Assembly: GCA_905331475.1 (NCBI GenBank)
Contig: CAJNYU010000613.1
Span: 117,731 to 181,730, forward strand
Source: Rotaria socialis
Taxonomy: Eukaryota; Rotifera; Eurotatoria; Philodinida; Philodinidae
Length of the DNA stretch: 64,000 nt
Direction of reading: 5' to 3'
Below are positions 11,360 to 23,958 of the stretch, piece by piece (position 1 is the first letter of the stretch; the number at the start of each line of letters is the position of its first letter). The notes beneath the pieces were generated by a model, which was not told the origin of the DNA, searched no databases, and worked only from the letters and a program-made list of their open reading frames with translations. Made by a program: the position numbers and the translations under genes.

Positions 11360-14052
11360 ATAGAAGAATTTAAGAGAATTTTGATGCATTTGTTTTTTTT
11401 ATATTTCTATCGGTATCAAATATGATTGAAAATAAAACCGTAAAAATGTGAAATTCAGTTTAACATTCGAACAGTATTAAACTATCACTAGTTTCCATTA
11501 GAGTTCGGATCCATCTTTGAAAATCTTGTACAAAATGTTAGGACAAAGAGCGAGAGTTTTTTATGCACGGTGTGAGTCTTACATAGACTCTGCTAACATT
11601 AAAGTCAATATAAACGGTGTCAGTATGAATCGAGTAACATTTATGTTCTATCGATTTCAACTTGTCGCTCAGTGCAAGAAACAGAAGTGATTTTTGCTTC
11701 TTACGAATCATTGTAGCTTTCAATTGTTTTTACTTCGTTGAAAATGTCAGTAGAAATGTATCGTGAATATTTCTTCACATTTTATTCCTCTACAAATATA
11801 TCGCTTTATGCTGAATTTTTTTTCGCTCTATGAAAAACAACAAAATGAGCCTCTTTACTAAATTACGTCAATTCAAATCGTTTAAAACGAAAACTTTCAT
11901 CATGGCCGTAGTATCCATTCAATTATTGTAAACTAGATGAAGATCTGTCGAACCTGACACTATACATCTTTGTTTTTGTTATAGAATACTGGTACTATGT
12001 ATGAAAATCGAACATTTAACTAGGTAGATAAGTTGTACACAACGGCGGCGGAACGAGTTCAATCTAGGCGAGGCTCAATTTTATTCAGAGGATAAGGATG
12101 ATGAGAGGGAAAAAATAAAAACAAAACAATCTGGTACTAATAGGTGGTCTGCTTCGACAACTTTTTTTCAAATTAAACGAGCCTTCCCAAGCATAATGGT
12201 CCACCGCCTATGGTTGTACAGCCCGTTATAATGATATATAATTTTTGTCCTAGAATATTTTTACTTCGAACATCATGAAACATTGTGACATAGACTAGTG
12301 CAGGAAAGTATTGTCAAGTGCACTTTGTTCTATTTCAATAATTGTATTTGCAATGAATAAGTGTTAAAGTGTTCTCCGCAATGCTCTTCTGCACTTTTAA
12401 AATAATGAAAAATTCATCTGTCAATGTTTCATAGAAGCATGACAACAAGCCTGTATAAGTCCAAATGTACTTTAGCATATCTCTTAAAATATCACCGAAA
12501 AGATACAATCATTTCAGAAATATTTCGAGATTTATTTCCTACGCTGTATTAACTGCAATTGTTCATCAAGATAAAATAAATGATTGAGAGATATTTCTTG
12601 AGACATGTCACTCTCAATATCGTGTCAAAATCAGTAGCATACACAATATAATATTCAATGCCGATATGCTACATCATATTGTACTAGATGCGTTGAACCA
12701 AGTTGCACACGAAATTAGAATATCAAGTCTAACCTTCGTATCAATTATTCAAACATATTAGATATAACTGCAGCCTGATAGGCATCAATTGCAATGATAA
12801 AATAACTAATTTTTCTGTCATACTTATCATCAAATTCAAGATCATTTTTACCTAAACGAAAGAGACTGAACTTCAATCAATGGGAGATTCTTTTTTTGAA
12901 TGACATTTATCGAATATACAAATATAAAACAATATCACATGATAATGTATTTCATTTAAATTGATTATCTTGTTCGCCTTTTTTTCTCGTAACAAGTCCA
13001 TCGTGCGATTGGTCATATCCTATGCTCATTGGTCTCTTTCTTTTTAAAGTGTCAAGATTTATATATGTATTTCATTTTTTTAATATATACGATTTGGTCA
13101 GCGATAATGTGTTCGAACATCTCATAGACATGATTTCACATAGATAAATGAGAACATCAATATCTAAAGAAAAACTTCAACCTATCAACGTTGACGGTAA
13201 GTAAGGAGTTGACCGCAAACAACGAGCATTCACCGATTAAATGTACATGTTCATTCAACCAGAACTATACAAGTCATCTAGATGTAGTAGAACAAAGAAA
13301 AATTGGATAAGTGAGTGAACAAATTCAATAGATAAAGATGAATTTCAATATCAATATTAATGAATTTTTCTATAGAATTTCTTAAAAAGAAATATTTTAT
13401 TATATAGTTCAAATGATACAAAAAAACGCTCGAATGATTTAAATCTCTCATTTTTCTGTTTAAAGCATATGTTAAAATGAAATCGATAATGAAGATTGAT
13501 AACCATCTGTGTCCTTTTGCTCTATGAATATGTATCCGAAAGAGCGAGAAAGAGAGATACGCTTATTTTTTTCGAATAATTAAACGTACAACGACGACAT
13601 ATAATTTCTCCGTATGAACACATATTCTTTACTCATTACATATTCGAGCGTATAGGGTTTCACTCTCTCTCTCTCTCTCTCTCTTGCTCTAACTGTAGCA
13701 ATTTTATTCTTCATATGGACCATTGAATGAGTATGAAATAAGCAAAAAAAGAAAACTTCAAATAATAATTATACAAGAGAATTCGATGCGCATGAATAGG
13801 CAAGTGAAGATGTTGATACTATTGGTGACGATAACATTTTATTAGCATATTCAAGGTGATTTTGATGTATACTTTTTCAATCATTCATTATTTAAGTGTA
13901 GAATACAAAAAAGATAAAATTATTTGAAGAATCGAACATTCAATATAACTTGAGTAGTTCACATGAAAATGGCTTCGTTTCGCTGTTAGACAATTTTTGT
14001 AGTTGAACATTATCTTATTTCAGATTTCATCTTTTATCTTGCAACTAACATC
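11360..14052. other. long gene-poor spacer
   Basis: 2.7 kb with no exon, RNA gene or family resemblance found. It contains a (CT)n run at 13662-13684. The frame at 11538-11723 (-) has no supporting signal. The last few hundred bases should include the promoter of the gene starting at 14053. Confidence 0.45.
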
Positions 14053-16199
14053 ATGTTTACAGCAACTGCATTCAATAAACTTCCAATGGGTTTTCAATAT
14101 CCCGTTCAGCAACTACCACCAACGATATATCAATCGCAATATGGCGGATTTAATCCTTCAATTCCACTTTCGTTTCCGCAAGCTTCGTTATCACGCGGAC
14201 AATCATTACCGCCAGCCAGTAGACAACTTCCACCATCGAACGGTCAGTTCATTCAAAAGTCGTCTCGACGAAATGGTCAATATCCACCAGCGGGACCAAC
14301 TCAACAAAATGAGCGTCGCCCAAAACATGGATCAAAAAGTAAGTATTTTTCCTAGTTTTCAATAGATTTCTATTCTTCTATGATAGATAAAAAAACTCCT
14401 AAACAACGAAATGTTCCGTCAAGTGGTGCAGCCGATCAAGGTTTATATTCGGACAAAGAAAAAAATAATCTAAAAAATTCTGAAGATCGTAGTCGAAGCC
14501 CATCGGCTCTATTGAACAATCTTCCAAAAGAAACTAATCAAGAGCAACCAGCTCAATCAGTTGAAAAAACGAACGGTAACATATCACAAGGTGATACAAC
14601 AGTTGCCGGAGAAGGACAACAACAAAATCCTGATGAGAGAAAAAAACGTAACTCACGTTCAAAGAAAACAAAAAAACATGAGTCTAATGATCCGTATGAA
14701 CGCAATAATACTTATTTTGAACAGCCACCTCCTTTCTATTCTGATTTGCCATCACAATTGAAAGTAAATATTATACAGCGAACTACACAACAGTTTTCTT
14801 TTCCTCAATATTTTTTCAGGTTCATCAACAACCGCTTTATAACAGTTACAATCAAGTATACGAAGAATCGACTCGACGTGGGGATGGTTTTCAAAAACAA
14901 GTTAAACGTTCAACACGCTTACCACCAGAAGCTAAAAATAAATTATTACCACACGAAGATGATCCAAAGAAACCATATCCAATAGTTGGATATGCTCAAA
15001 CGCCATTTACGGATGTCCATCCACCATTTAATCCTTATCAGTCCTATGCTGCTCGACCCAATTTCTATGATCCAACAGCTCCGTTCAATGCTCGTCAACC
15101 GTGGCCAAATCAAGCAGCGCCTATTATTGTTGAAGAACAAAGAATTGATCGTTTAAGAAATCATATTCATTCATTAGAAAATGAATTACATAAACTACAA
15201 AAAAAACTCAGTAAAGCAGCATTAAATATTAATAATAATGAAACATCAACAAAAGACGAAACTATGTCAACACATCGACGATCAAAACGTGAAAATTTCG
15301 GATCACCAAGACAAACACCTGTTATTGTGGAATTGAATAACACACATAATGATCATAGCCGAGAAGCATCACCGAAAAAACATCGTCATCGAACTGAAAG
15401 TAATAATAGTGTACATCAGGACAACAATCTTGTTCAACAATCAGATGCAACATCGTCGAACATTCCAGCACGTAACCAAAGTCCAGCTCAACCAAAGCCA
15501 GAATCTAATGAACGGTAATATTACAAAACAAAGTCAATCCATCTATCTAAAATAGTTTTTTTCTCTAGTTCACGTTCCGAAGTTAAACAAATACTGGAAA
15601 CTGAAGTTAAAATTTCAGCACCAGCAAGAAGTTCAATTGAAGAAACAGCTGCACGATTAGCACATGCTGCTGCAGCACATGTTCAGGCTCGTCTACAAAT
15701 TCCACCACCTCCACCTGTTCAACATCCGTTTGTGCCAACACCTGAACAACAACTTCGTGGTTCAACTGTACGTTTACCTGTCAACGGCAGTGTCCCTCCT
15801 TCAAATGACAAAAATCAACAGCAGCACAGCTCATCAAATTTAAATTATAATCAATCAAATAATAATGAAATTACTGATGGCACCGAAAACAACCATAATC
15901 GTTCAGCCGAAAAAATTCTCGATGCATTCGAGCGTTTCTACATGAAAGATGGAAAATCAGCAACAAACGCAGTGAAAGTTAAATATATACCTGAAGAAAA
16001 CAATACTAATTATCACCGCCAGCGAAATACAAATAACAATAATAAATGTAGATCCTCAAGTAGAAGTAGTCAAAACTCATCATCATCGTCATCATCATCA
16101 ACTTGGTCAAGTGCAGATGATTCGTCAACAGGAAATTTCAATAAAAAAAGTAATTATCCAATGAAAAAAAAACTTTGCAATTCTTCTCCTTTTTTTTAG
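14053..16199 (+). CDS. large disordered coiled-coil protein, function unknown
   Basis: Exons 14053-14338, 14387-14763, 14820-15514 and 15569-16199 join in phase, giving about 662 residues; introns are 48-56 bases. The N-terminus is rich in Pro, Gln and Ser (residues 1-95), followed by a charged K/R/E segment with RKKRNSRSKKTKKH, then a Pro/Tyr-rich stretch. A predicted coiled coil runs from IVEEQRIDRLRNHIHSLENE to about 30 residues on. Next come a Ser/Arg/His-rich part, an Ala-rich helix (AARLAHAAAAHVQARL), a proline run, and a Ser-rich tail. The end is ambiguous: a GTAATT donor near 16150 and TTTTTTTTAG at 16191-16199 would make a 49-base intron and end the protein at TAA about 16217 (ending NMFKK) instead of using the TAG at 16197-16199. 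No known domain recognised; scaffold or RNA-associated role is only a guess. Confidence 0.8.
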
Positions 16200-16906
16200 A
16201 CATGTTCAAAAAATAATTAACAAATTTTCATTATTCAAGCGAACGTGAGAATGGAAGAATATACGTAGAACATTTAAACAAGTTCCTGAACGGGTTTTAT
16301 CTAAAACAAAAAATCCAAAATGTTGCTTGGCCTATTTGTGCATAGTTCGACTATTCATAAATTTGCTCATCAATACTACTACTACTGTAACTTGTTATTA
16401 TTATATTTTGGTAGATATGCAGTGGTATCTTAAACATGGTCTGAATGTGAAAAAAGACGATTTTTATGAACTATGCGGATATAGTAATTCAGCGCAGATC
16501 TTTGTTGAATTTGATTAGAATCAGTTCGAGAACTTTTTTTAATATTCTACGTATATTGCTTTGCCGTTATAAAAATATAGAGACAAAACTAATTGCTCTA
16601 TAAAACATCGAAAATAAGGCGTTCTCTCTCGATCTTATTTATTTATTGTATAGAGTTATCAAGTTAGTTTTTTTTCTTTCTCTTTTCTTTACTTCATAGT
16701 TTCATTTGTTTCGTTATTGCTTGATAGTTTTAATCTTGGTTTGTCTTCATATTTAGTTGTTTTTTCTTTTAATTTGTAAACTAGAATAAGTTCTTTAAAT
16801 AGACTTTCATTTTTATGTATTTATTCAATTTATTTATTATTTAGCTTACGATAATGAATGTTGAAAAAAAAGAAAAGAAAAATTAAAATAGTCTTTGAAA
16901 TGTAAT
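16200..16906. other. spacer between convergent genes
   Basis: Very AT-rich, likely the 3' untranslated regions of the disordered protein (+) and the secreted peptide (-). TTTATT at 16820-16825 reads as AATAAA on the minus strand, about 80 bases past the peptide gene's stop. The frame at 16327-16518 is not supported. Confidence 0.5.
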
Positions 16907-17143
16907 CTATAGATGTTTCTGTCGTTGCCTAACTGATTCAATAATTGCTCGACCAGGCGATTGTCGGTTACCTTGTTTGTTCAAAAATTTGTGAACAGGA
17001 GGCATATGGTTCACCGGTTTGATCAAAGTATCTGGACGAGATCCTACATGTTTGCTTTTAGTACGAATGCTGTTACCGTAAGCAATTGAGGCGAATAAAA
17101 CCAAACACGAGAAGACAAGGGTGAAGATTTTTGACAATTGCAT
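16907..17143 (-). CDS. small secreted peptide precursor (78 aa)
   Basis: An intronless 78-residue protein. It has a clear signal peptide (MQLSKIFTLVFSCLVLFASI, cleavage probably after AYG) and a basic, cysteine-free mature part of about 55 residues ending SVRQRQKHL. Internal basic sites and a PGR (possible Gly amidation site before Arg) are compatible with a neuropeptide or other processed secreted peptide, but no family was recognised. A TATA box lies 56 bases upstream of the ATG and an AATAAA lies downstream, so this looks like a compact, transcribed gene. Confidence 0.7.
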   Translation of the reverse strand: MQLSKIFTLVFSCLVLFASIAYGNSIRTKSKHVGSRPDTLIKPVNHMPPVHKFLNKQGNRQSPGRAIIESVRQRQKHL

Positions 17144-17198
17144 TTCGATAGTTTTTCTTGGTCGAGCGAATGAATTTCGTCTTGGTTCGATCGTGGGG

Positions 17199-17207
17199 TT
17201 TTATATA
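17199..17207 (-). promoter_or_regulatory. TATA box of the secreted peptide gene
   Basis: On the minus strand the sequence reads TATATAAAA, 56 bases before the ATG at 17143, leaving room for a 5' leader of about 25-30 bases. It is one of the cleanest core-promoter signals in the window. Confidence 0.6.
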
Positions 17208-18561
17208 GTAGAGAAGAAAGCAATATAAAATTATCCTATCTTATCATTATGATGTTCGAAGGTCGTCATAAAGCAATTTATGTTTCTGAAATACTGTTGT
17301 CTTTTGAGTAATTATCTTGTTGAGTAAGTAACTCAGCATGTTTATATCATGGTTTTTATTTGAGAATCACTTGTTTTGAAGTACATTTTGTCATAAAGTT
17401 TTAATCGATACGAATGGTAGCATTTAAAAATAACAAAAAGAATGTGATTAATCTGAAATAGAATGTGGTAGTCAAGGATGGTTTGACTGGTTTAAAAATT
17501 TTCGTGTTTTAACTATGCAGCTAGTTAATTAGCATCTTCAATAGATGTATCATTTGATTTGTACTGATTGTCAGAAAATGATACGATTTAAAACGACTTC
17601 ATTTTTGGATAAAATCCATATTTTGAATTCATCGGATATCTACATAAAAAATTAAGATCGATTGGCATTACTACTTATTAAAAAAAGAAAGTAACTTGAC
17701 TACTCAAAGAAAAATCTATTATTAAATTATAAAATAGTTTTATAGGAATTATTTATGAGATAGAATGAACTCGCGTATCACACTTTTAAAATCCGAAAAA
17801 AATTCTTCAAGAATCTATTTCGAATTTTATAAGATGTCTCTGACTAAATTTAACCTTGAGAGAAATCATATTTGTTCGTTACAAAATCGTGTGAACTTTT
17901 CAAAGCTATACTTGCTAAAAAAATTCTTTTCTTTTATGTCTATTGACTGTCAAGAAACATCTGTGGAATATATACGAAGCAAATTAATGTGAAAATATAA
18001 TAGTTTTCTCTCGGGATGTATTTATAGTTCTGGAACATTTTTCTATTCTATTTTCTATTTCTTTTGAGTGAATACAGTTCTATTTTAGTTATCGAAGGGA
18101 CAAGTAAATTATTGTAATTCACTTTCCTGAATGTTTTTCATGCATACTATATATTTGTTTTTTAAGTCTAACGCAACAAACTATTAAATTGAAATTTCTT
18201 ACAATTTATCAGAGAAAATTCATTAGTCTGGGGACCGACTAAATCTTCAAGATGCATCTATATCCGCATTTATATTGAGAATATAAAATTAACATCAAGT
18301 TTTTCATGGCATAATGGAATGTATCATAAGGTGATTCTTTTGGTACTGATACAAGTATCAAGGTATGTGAATAAAAAAGAAGACTCAATTACTTGTCATT
18401 AATATGTGTAAGAATTTATTGAACATAGAATATATATATATATATATATATGAATTAAAGCGGAAAAAGAAAAAAATATTTGAAGTAGTGGTTAATGTCG
18501 TGCAGCAAAATAAATATTAAAATCTATATTTTGTAGTTTCTAGTTTCTTGTTGTTGAAAAT
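17208..18561. other. intergenic spacer
   Basis: No gene supported. The frame at 17765-17992 is Lys/Asn/Phe-rich chance coding. A (TA)n run lies at 18430-18451. TTTATT at 18415-18420 is a possible minus-strand AATAAA for the FAD oxidase gene, about 140 bases past its stop. Confidence 0.45.
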
Positions 18562-20413
18562 TTAGAATGATATTGTAATGATTGCTATGAATAAGATAAA
18601 TAATGAATAATTGACTTTTGTTGTTGAACTTGAAATCTTCGGACAATTTAGATTCGATGTCCAATCGTCGCTGCCAACGCAATTATTACAAACGAACAAT
18701 CCATTCGGATCAACTGTATTTTTGATTGATTTCAATTGAGCGTAAATAGCGCTACTACCGAAAAACGTTTCTTGCCAATTCAGTTCATTAGGATTAGCTT
18801 CATTCAGGTAGCAACTTCCCTGTGGAGTTGCTGATAATGTATTCAGCATGGCTGTTCGATTTGCGAGTAGTTGTATCACATAGTTTATATCAGTCGCAGC
18901 TGTAGTATCTAACCAAGATTGAGTACAGACCATATGAAGAAGCGAACTACGCCATCCTGGGTTGACACTATTATTAAAATTTGATACATTAGATACTTGC
19001 CCACCGGCAACTAAATGCCCTAGAAGACTCGATCCCATTGCAGATACACCCTTCGCTTGAACAAACACGCTTGCGACTTGACTTGGGTAATTGCGAATTA
19101 TACTTTCAGGAATAAGTCGTGAGCCAAGTAAGACATCAAAGCCGGTAGGATTATTCGGTGCTAGTGCCATAGCAAAAAAGTAAAAAAATGATGGGAGCGT
19201 AAAAAAAGCGGAGCCTCCAAAGTCTAAATCGCTATTGTTTGCTGCGAATTGATTAAGTGTAGTGTTGACTGCTTGCATATTTCCATTAGGTACGATAAAT
19301 ATGCCAGTCAAAGTTAGATCTGTCATTTGGAAATAACCAGACCACCCGGCATCGGCTACTGTTGATAATAATCGAACAAAGCTGTCGATGAGTGTTGCAT
19401 AACGAGTTTGATTTGGCACAGTGACTCCATATGTAGCAGCAACGATGTATGGAGATGGAAAAGTTCTTATAACTGCCGAAAGTACAACCGCATAAGTACC
19501 GCCACCGCCGCCACTTAATGCCCAAAATAGATTGCCGTTTTGACATGGGCTTACTGTTTGGCGCGCGCCACTTGCCAGTATAACATCATATTCCAGTACT
19601 TGATCGGCAGCTAGACCTTTCCAACGTGATAATGGACTATGTCCACCACCTTGTAGATAACCGCCAACGGCGCTGACTGACGCTGATGCCCCTCCTACTG
19701 CAGTCAAATTGAAGCCATCCAGCCATTCGTAAACTTCACCCCATTGGGCGCCTGCACCTATACGAGCAGCATTCGATATATTTTCGCGGCCACACCATGA
19801 ATACTGATTAATAATAGTCATGTTTTTCATATAATGAACCCATAGAAGTAGAGATCCAGCTGCGGCAGATCGACCTAGATAATCGTGTCCTGTACTCTTG
19901 ATGACTAATCGAATATTGTTCGCAGCAGCGAAGTTTACCGTTGCTTGAACCTGTTCGGGTAGTGTGGCATTGACAGCCATCACAGGTACAGCACCTTGAT
20001 TACACATCGTACTGTTCGTAGTAATTGAACACGAAGTATTTTCCCAATTATAATTTTGCATTGCACCAGCTTGATTACTACGCCAAAATCCGTCCGACCA
20101 GTAAATTTTCGTTATATTGCAACGATTGGCATTGTATGTTATTCCGTTACATACGGCAGCTGATGGCATTGGGCTAAAAAGACATCCACCAACCGATTGG
20201 TTGAAATTATTCCATTGGGCAAAGCTTGGCCAACATGAAGAATTACTTGCAAGACAACGGCATTGTTGTCCTATGTATAAAAAAAAAACATGTTATTGTT
20301 TGATTAGTCAACGATAGACACTTGTTTTTAAACTACTTACCACAAAGTGCTAATCGTTGATTTAAAATGCACACGCCAAAGTATAGAACAACATAAATGA
20401 AGTTTGTATTCAT
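18562..20413 (-). CDS. secreted FAD-linked oxidase, berberine-bridge type
   Basis: Two exons (20413-20341 and 20270-18562, 70-base intron, phases agree) encode 593 residues. The first exon is a signal peptide (MNTNFIYVVLYFGVCILNQR). Next comes an FAD-binding PCMH domain with IKSTGHDYLGRS (His about 153, probable 8-alpha-histidyl FAD attachment), AVGGYLQGGGHSPLSRWKGL and LAADQVLEYDVILASGA. The C-terminal BBE segment reads CYLNEANPNELNWQETFFG and DPNGLFVCNNCVGSDDW. The Cys used for a second flavin bond in bicovalent members is not seen in the VSAVGG segment. The hydrophobic C-terminus (SLFILFIAIITISF) may be a GPI signal or anchor. The protein most resembles fungal extracellular oxidases such as isoamyl-alcohol oxidase types. 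Its GC content is above its surroundings, so horizontal acquisition is plausible; the intron argues against contamination. Substrate unknown. Confidence 0.9.
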
Positions 20414-22564
20414 AATGAACAAAGTTTCTGTTCGTATATTTGCTTGTTTTTCAAATTGTATATAAATATATATATCAACTTTATCTATGCAAGTAAATAT
20501 ATACAGGAAGAAAGAACATCTAGTACTTTTATATTTACTCGGCTAATCTCTTACTGTTAACGATAATATGCGTTTACGCCAGTCTCAATGTATGCCATTG
20601 CTACCGTCAAACATTGAAAATAAATCATGTAAGTGCACAAAAACATAGCCAATCAGAAAAAGAACTGCTTGATTATATAAAGTACGAAGAAAATTACATC
20701 TAGTCTTTGAAACCTTTTCATCTCACTCAGAAGCACATACACAGCAGCTTAAATAAATATCATACTCTCGCATAATTCCTACTGATGATCTATATCAATA
20801 CGTGAACATATTAGTTAAATACTATGTATACATCTCTAAAAACAAAATGCATATGAATACGTAACTTGTAGTCATATAAACTCCGAGATGAACTAAGAAG
20901 AAAATAGAAAGCATGATGTATATTTAAAGGCACATCCTTTATTTTCTTTATAGTTCTTTGTATATAGCTGGAAACGTCTCAAAAAGGAGCGAACAAAAAG
21001 ATATAAATCTTTTTTTTTACAACTTTTTGAAGTCTAAGTCACAAGAAATATCAGATGAGCTCGTCTATTCTAGAAGCAAAAGTATCGTCATAATTTCACC
21101 GGTCGTTGACTAGAGAGAGAAAAGCAATGTTTATAACAAATTTGTTTTTTAGCGCACACTAAAAGATAAAAACACTGCTGAACCAATAGAATGCGTTTTT
21201 GATGATGTCTTTAAATTTAGAACAGTAAACGAAGCAAAAAATATTCGAACACATGAATAATTTCATGTCGAATTTCGTAGATATGATTTTCTTGTGAATT
21301 TTCGATCATATCTTGCATCCGAATGTAAAAAGCGATCGCGAAGTATATGTGTATTCGTATGAATAATATGATTACGCCACCTTGCATTTACATGTTTTCT
21401 TTAGTATGTCAATAATTGTTATTGCACACGTGCCTATCATTCACTTGTCCTTGTACGATTAGTACACGCTGGTTTTGCACTCTATTGAATAAAACATTTA
21501 AAATGAAAAGAGATTTCATTCATACCTACTAAAATTTACTAGTCTTTTATGAAATATATTTTGCGAATCAAACAATCAGGATAGATATGAAAAGAAATTT
21601 TCTATCATTAATATATTCAATTAGTTTCTATCAAAAATATGTTTTAGTAAAATTTTGTTTTAATTTTCAAGATGACTGTTACTTCTTCTTGATAAATAAG
21701 TTTGTTGGCGGGTCAATAGAATAAATATTTTATAATGTTTGCATTAATTAAAATTTTCTCAGTAATTTGCTAAATTATTCTGCATTTTATCATGTACTTA
21801 AAATGGTGCCTAGAACTTGAAATCGCAGATATCTGTCGACGACTATTCTATTGGACATTCTGATTATATTTCCGGAAAAGAGTCAGACACTTTCTTTTCC
21901 GAGGATGTTATTATAAATGAAACAGGTGTCTTTAGTTCACAAACATTCGTTGTAGCTTTGCCTTATTAGATGGCAATTTTTTTTCAAACATATATTTGTT
22001 AATTAACAATGACAACTAAAAAGCTAGAAATATAATCAGTAAATACTCTCGTTCTGTTTTGTATGAATAACTAGTGGACATACATTATTTTGTAAAACCT
22101 TGTCAGGATGCAGGTAATATTTACTTATAGTTATTCATTAAAATATTTTCAAAGTATATAATTATTTCTGTATTAGTTTCTTTCTTTCATGTTAAATACA
22201 GTTTTTTTTCATTCCTTATTCATATATAATGAGAACATTCCAGTATGCATATACGTAACTGTAAATTACTTGATAGATGAAAACAAGTTTATGGAACACA
22301 TGTCTACAGTGTCAACTCAACCGAATTTCACATTTTAAAATTTTCGAAAGGAAAAATACTTATTAGAACTCTGGATTCAAACAATATTGCGTTGTTATTT
22401 TTGGTTGATTGTAAACAGAGAGAGAGAGAGAGAAAGGAAAAGTATTGCATTAATAAATGTACTGAAGCGTTTATGTAACTTTCTGTTGAATAGCGAGCGC
22501 GAACAGAGAACCATTTTTCGTTTTATGAAGATTAAACTATAGTAAAAATCGATTGGTTAGAGAG
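20414..22564. other. long gene-poor spacer
   Basis: The first 60 bases contain a TATATATATTTATATA run on the minus strand, about 45-60 bases before the oxidase ATG, a possible core promoter. The remaining 2 kb is AT-rich with a (GA)n run at 22417-22433 and no recognised gene. Confidence 0.45.
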
Positions 22565-22745
22565 CTTCCCAGGTCGAAAAGCCACGATCGTATACGACCC
22601 TAAATGGCGAAATACGATAGAAAAAAACCACCACACACGGTCATTGTAAACGACAAGAGTATACGGCGCAATACGACTTTCCACGGCGGTCGTTTACGAC
22701 CACCGCAAACGTCAGCTGTAAACGACGGTCGTATACGGTCGTAGG
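22565..22745. repeat. GC-rich palindromic element with CGTATACGAC motifs
   Basis: It begins TTCCCAGGTCG, as does the element at 6069. It then holds repeated, often self-complementary blocks: CGTATACGAC at about 22593, GTATACGGCGCAATACGAC, GGTCGTTTACGACC, GTAAACGACGGTCGTATACG. Surrounding DNA is AT-rich, so the island is sharply bounded. No transposase is present. No matching CCTGGGA end was found, so the right boundary is approximate. Confidence 0.55.
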
Positions 22746-23219
22746 TTCATCGTTTGCATCTATTACAGAAGAAATTACAATTATCACAGACAAAGGCTAA
22801 AAAATTTTGTCATGATCTATTGTTTCTGTTGGGGTTTATAGAGGACGTGAAATCATCGAACGTATGATCTCTTAATATGGCTGCAATGTTTAGTGGTATT
22901 ACGAATGACGAACAGGAAACGTTCGACGAGACAGACAGACAAAAAAGAATAAAAAGAATATCATGAAGAAAAAAATATAAAGGAGAGAAAACAATGAGAT
23001 TACGAATATAAAATATAAAAGAATTTGAACCAGGATTAAATTAAACAAAATACATAATAAGTTTACCATATACTCGATGTATAAAACTATAATAAATTCG
23101 AATGATACATAGTTAAAATATACTTTTAGATTTAGTCCGGAAATATTTTGAACGTACAGGAAGTTATTTTAATCGTCTAGTATTAGTACATTTTTTCTCT
23201 TTGAAATCAGAGTCCAACT

Positions 23220-23474
23220 AATATATAATCCACTGGCTAATTACAGCAATCTTTTATTTATTTCTAAGTTTGATTACTTTCTTTAGTATTTATATAGCTA
23301 CACTAATGATTATACTGAACGCATGTTCCACTTCCACGGCACACTCTAATATAATCCACTGGCTAATTACAGCAATCTTTTATTTATTTCTAAGTTTGAT
23401 TACTTTCTTTAGTATTTATAGCTACACTAATGATTATACTGAACGCATGTTCCACTTCCACGGCACACTCTAAT
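23220..23474. repeat. 126/124-bp direct tandem duplication
   Basis: Two adjacent copies start at about 23220 and 23346, each running from TATAATCCACTGGCTAATTA to CCACTTCCACGGCACACTCT. They differ by a 2-base TA indel (TATATAGCT against TATAGCT). The near identity points to a recent duplication. The open frame over it comes from the repeat and is not a gene. Confidence 0.9.
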
Positions 23475-23958
23475 CGGATGTTTTCACTTTTTTATACGTA
23501 TAAATTAAATACTATCGAGTATTTCTATCTTATGTAATAATGTAAAACATGAACATTAATCTTAGTTTTTGAACATTATCCCAAAACTCTGTTATTTAGA
23601 TTATGTAGCTTTCATTATTTGTCACTTGAGGTATTAAACGATTCAAAATATGTATCGAAACTTTCGAGTTGCTCTTGAACTANACCAAATGTTGTCGGCA
23701 ATTAGCAAAAATTTTTCTTGATTCTAATACTAGTAATGTTCACCCTTCTCGCGTTAATAGGTTGTTCAATCCTGTCCTTCCATAACCCTATAATGCGCCA
23801 AAACCATTAAAAGCACTATATGATTCAATAAATGGTGAGATTTTATATTAGTGATAAACCATATTCAATCATTGTAAAGTTTTTATTTTATTTTGACAAA
23901 AAATTACTTTTGTCATTGCATCTTTAGAAAACAAAATAAAAGTAAAATTAATCTTTTT
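23475..23958. other. spacer
   Basis: AT-rich sequence with one ambiguous base at 23683. Nothing recognised. Confidence 0.45.

Noticed and set aside
15264..15518. Separate small genes inside the 14053-16199 locus
   Set aside because: These frames are exon 3 and exon 4 pieces of one spliced gene; splice sites and phases connect them.
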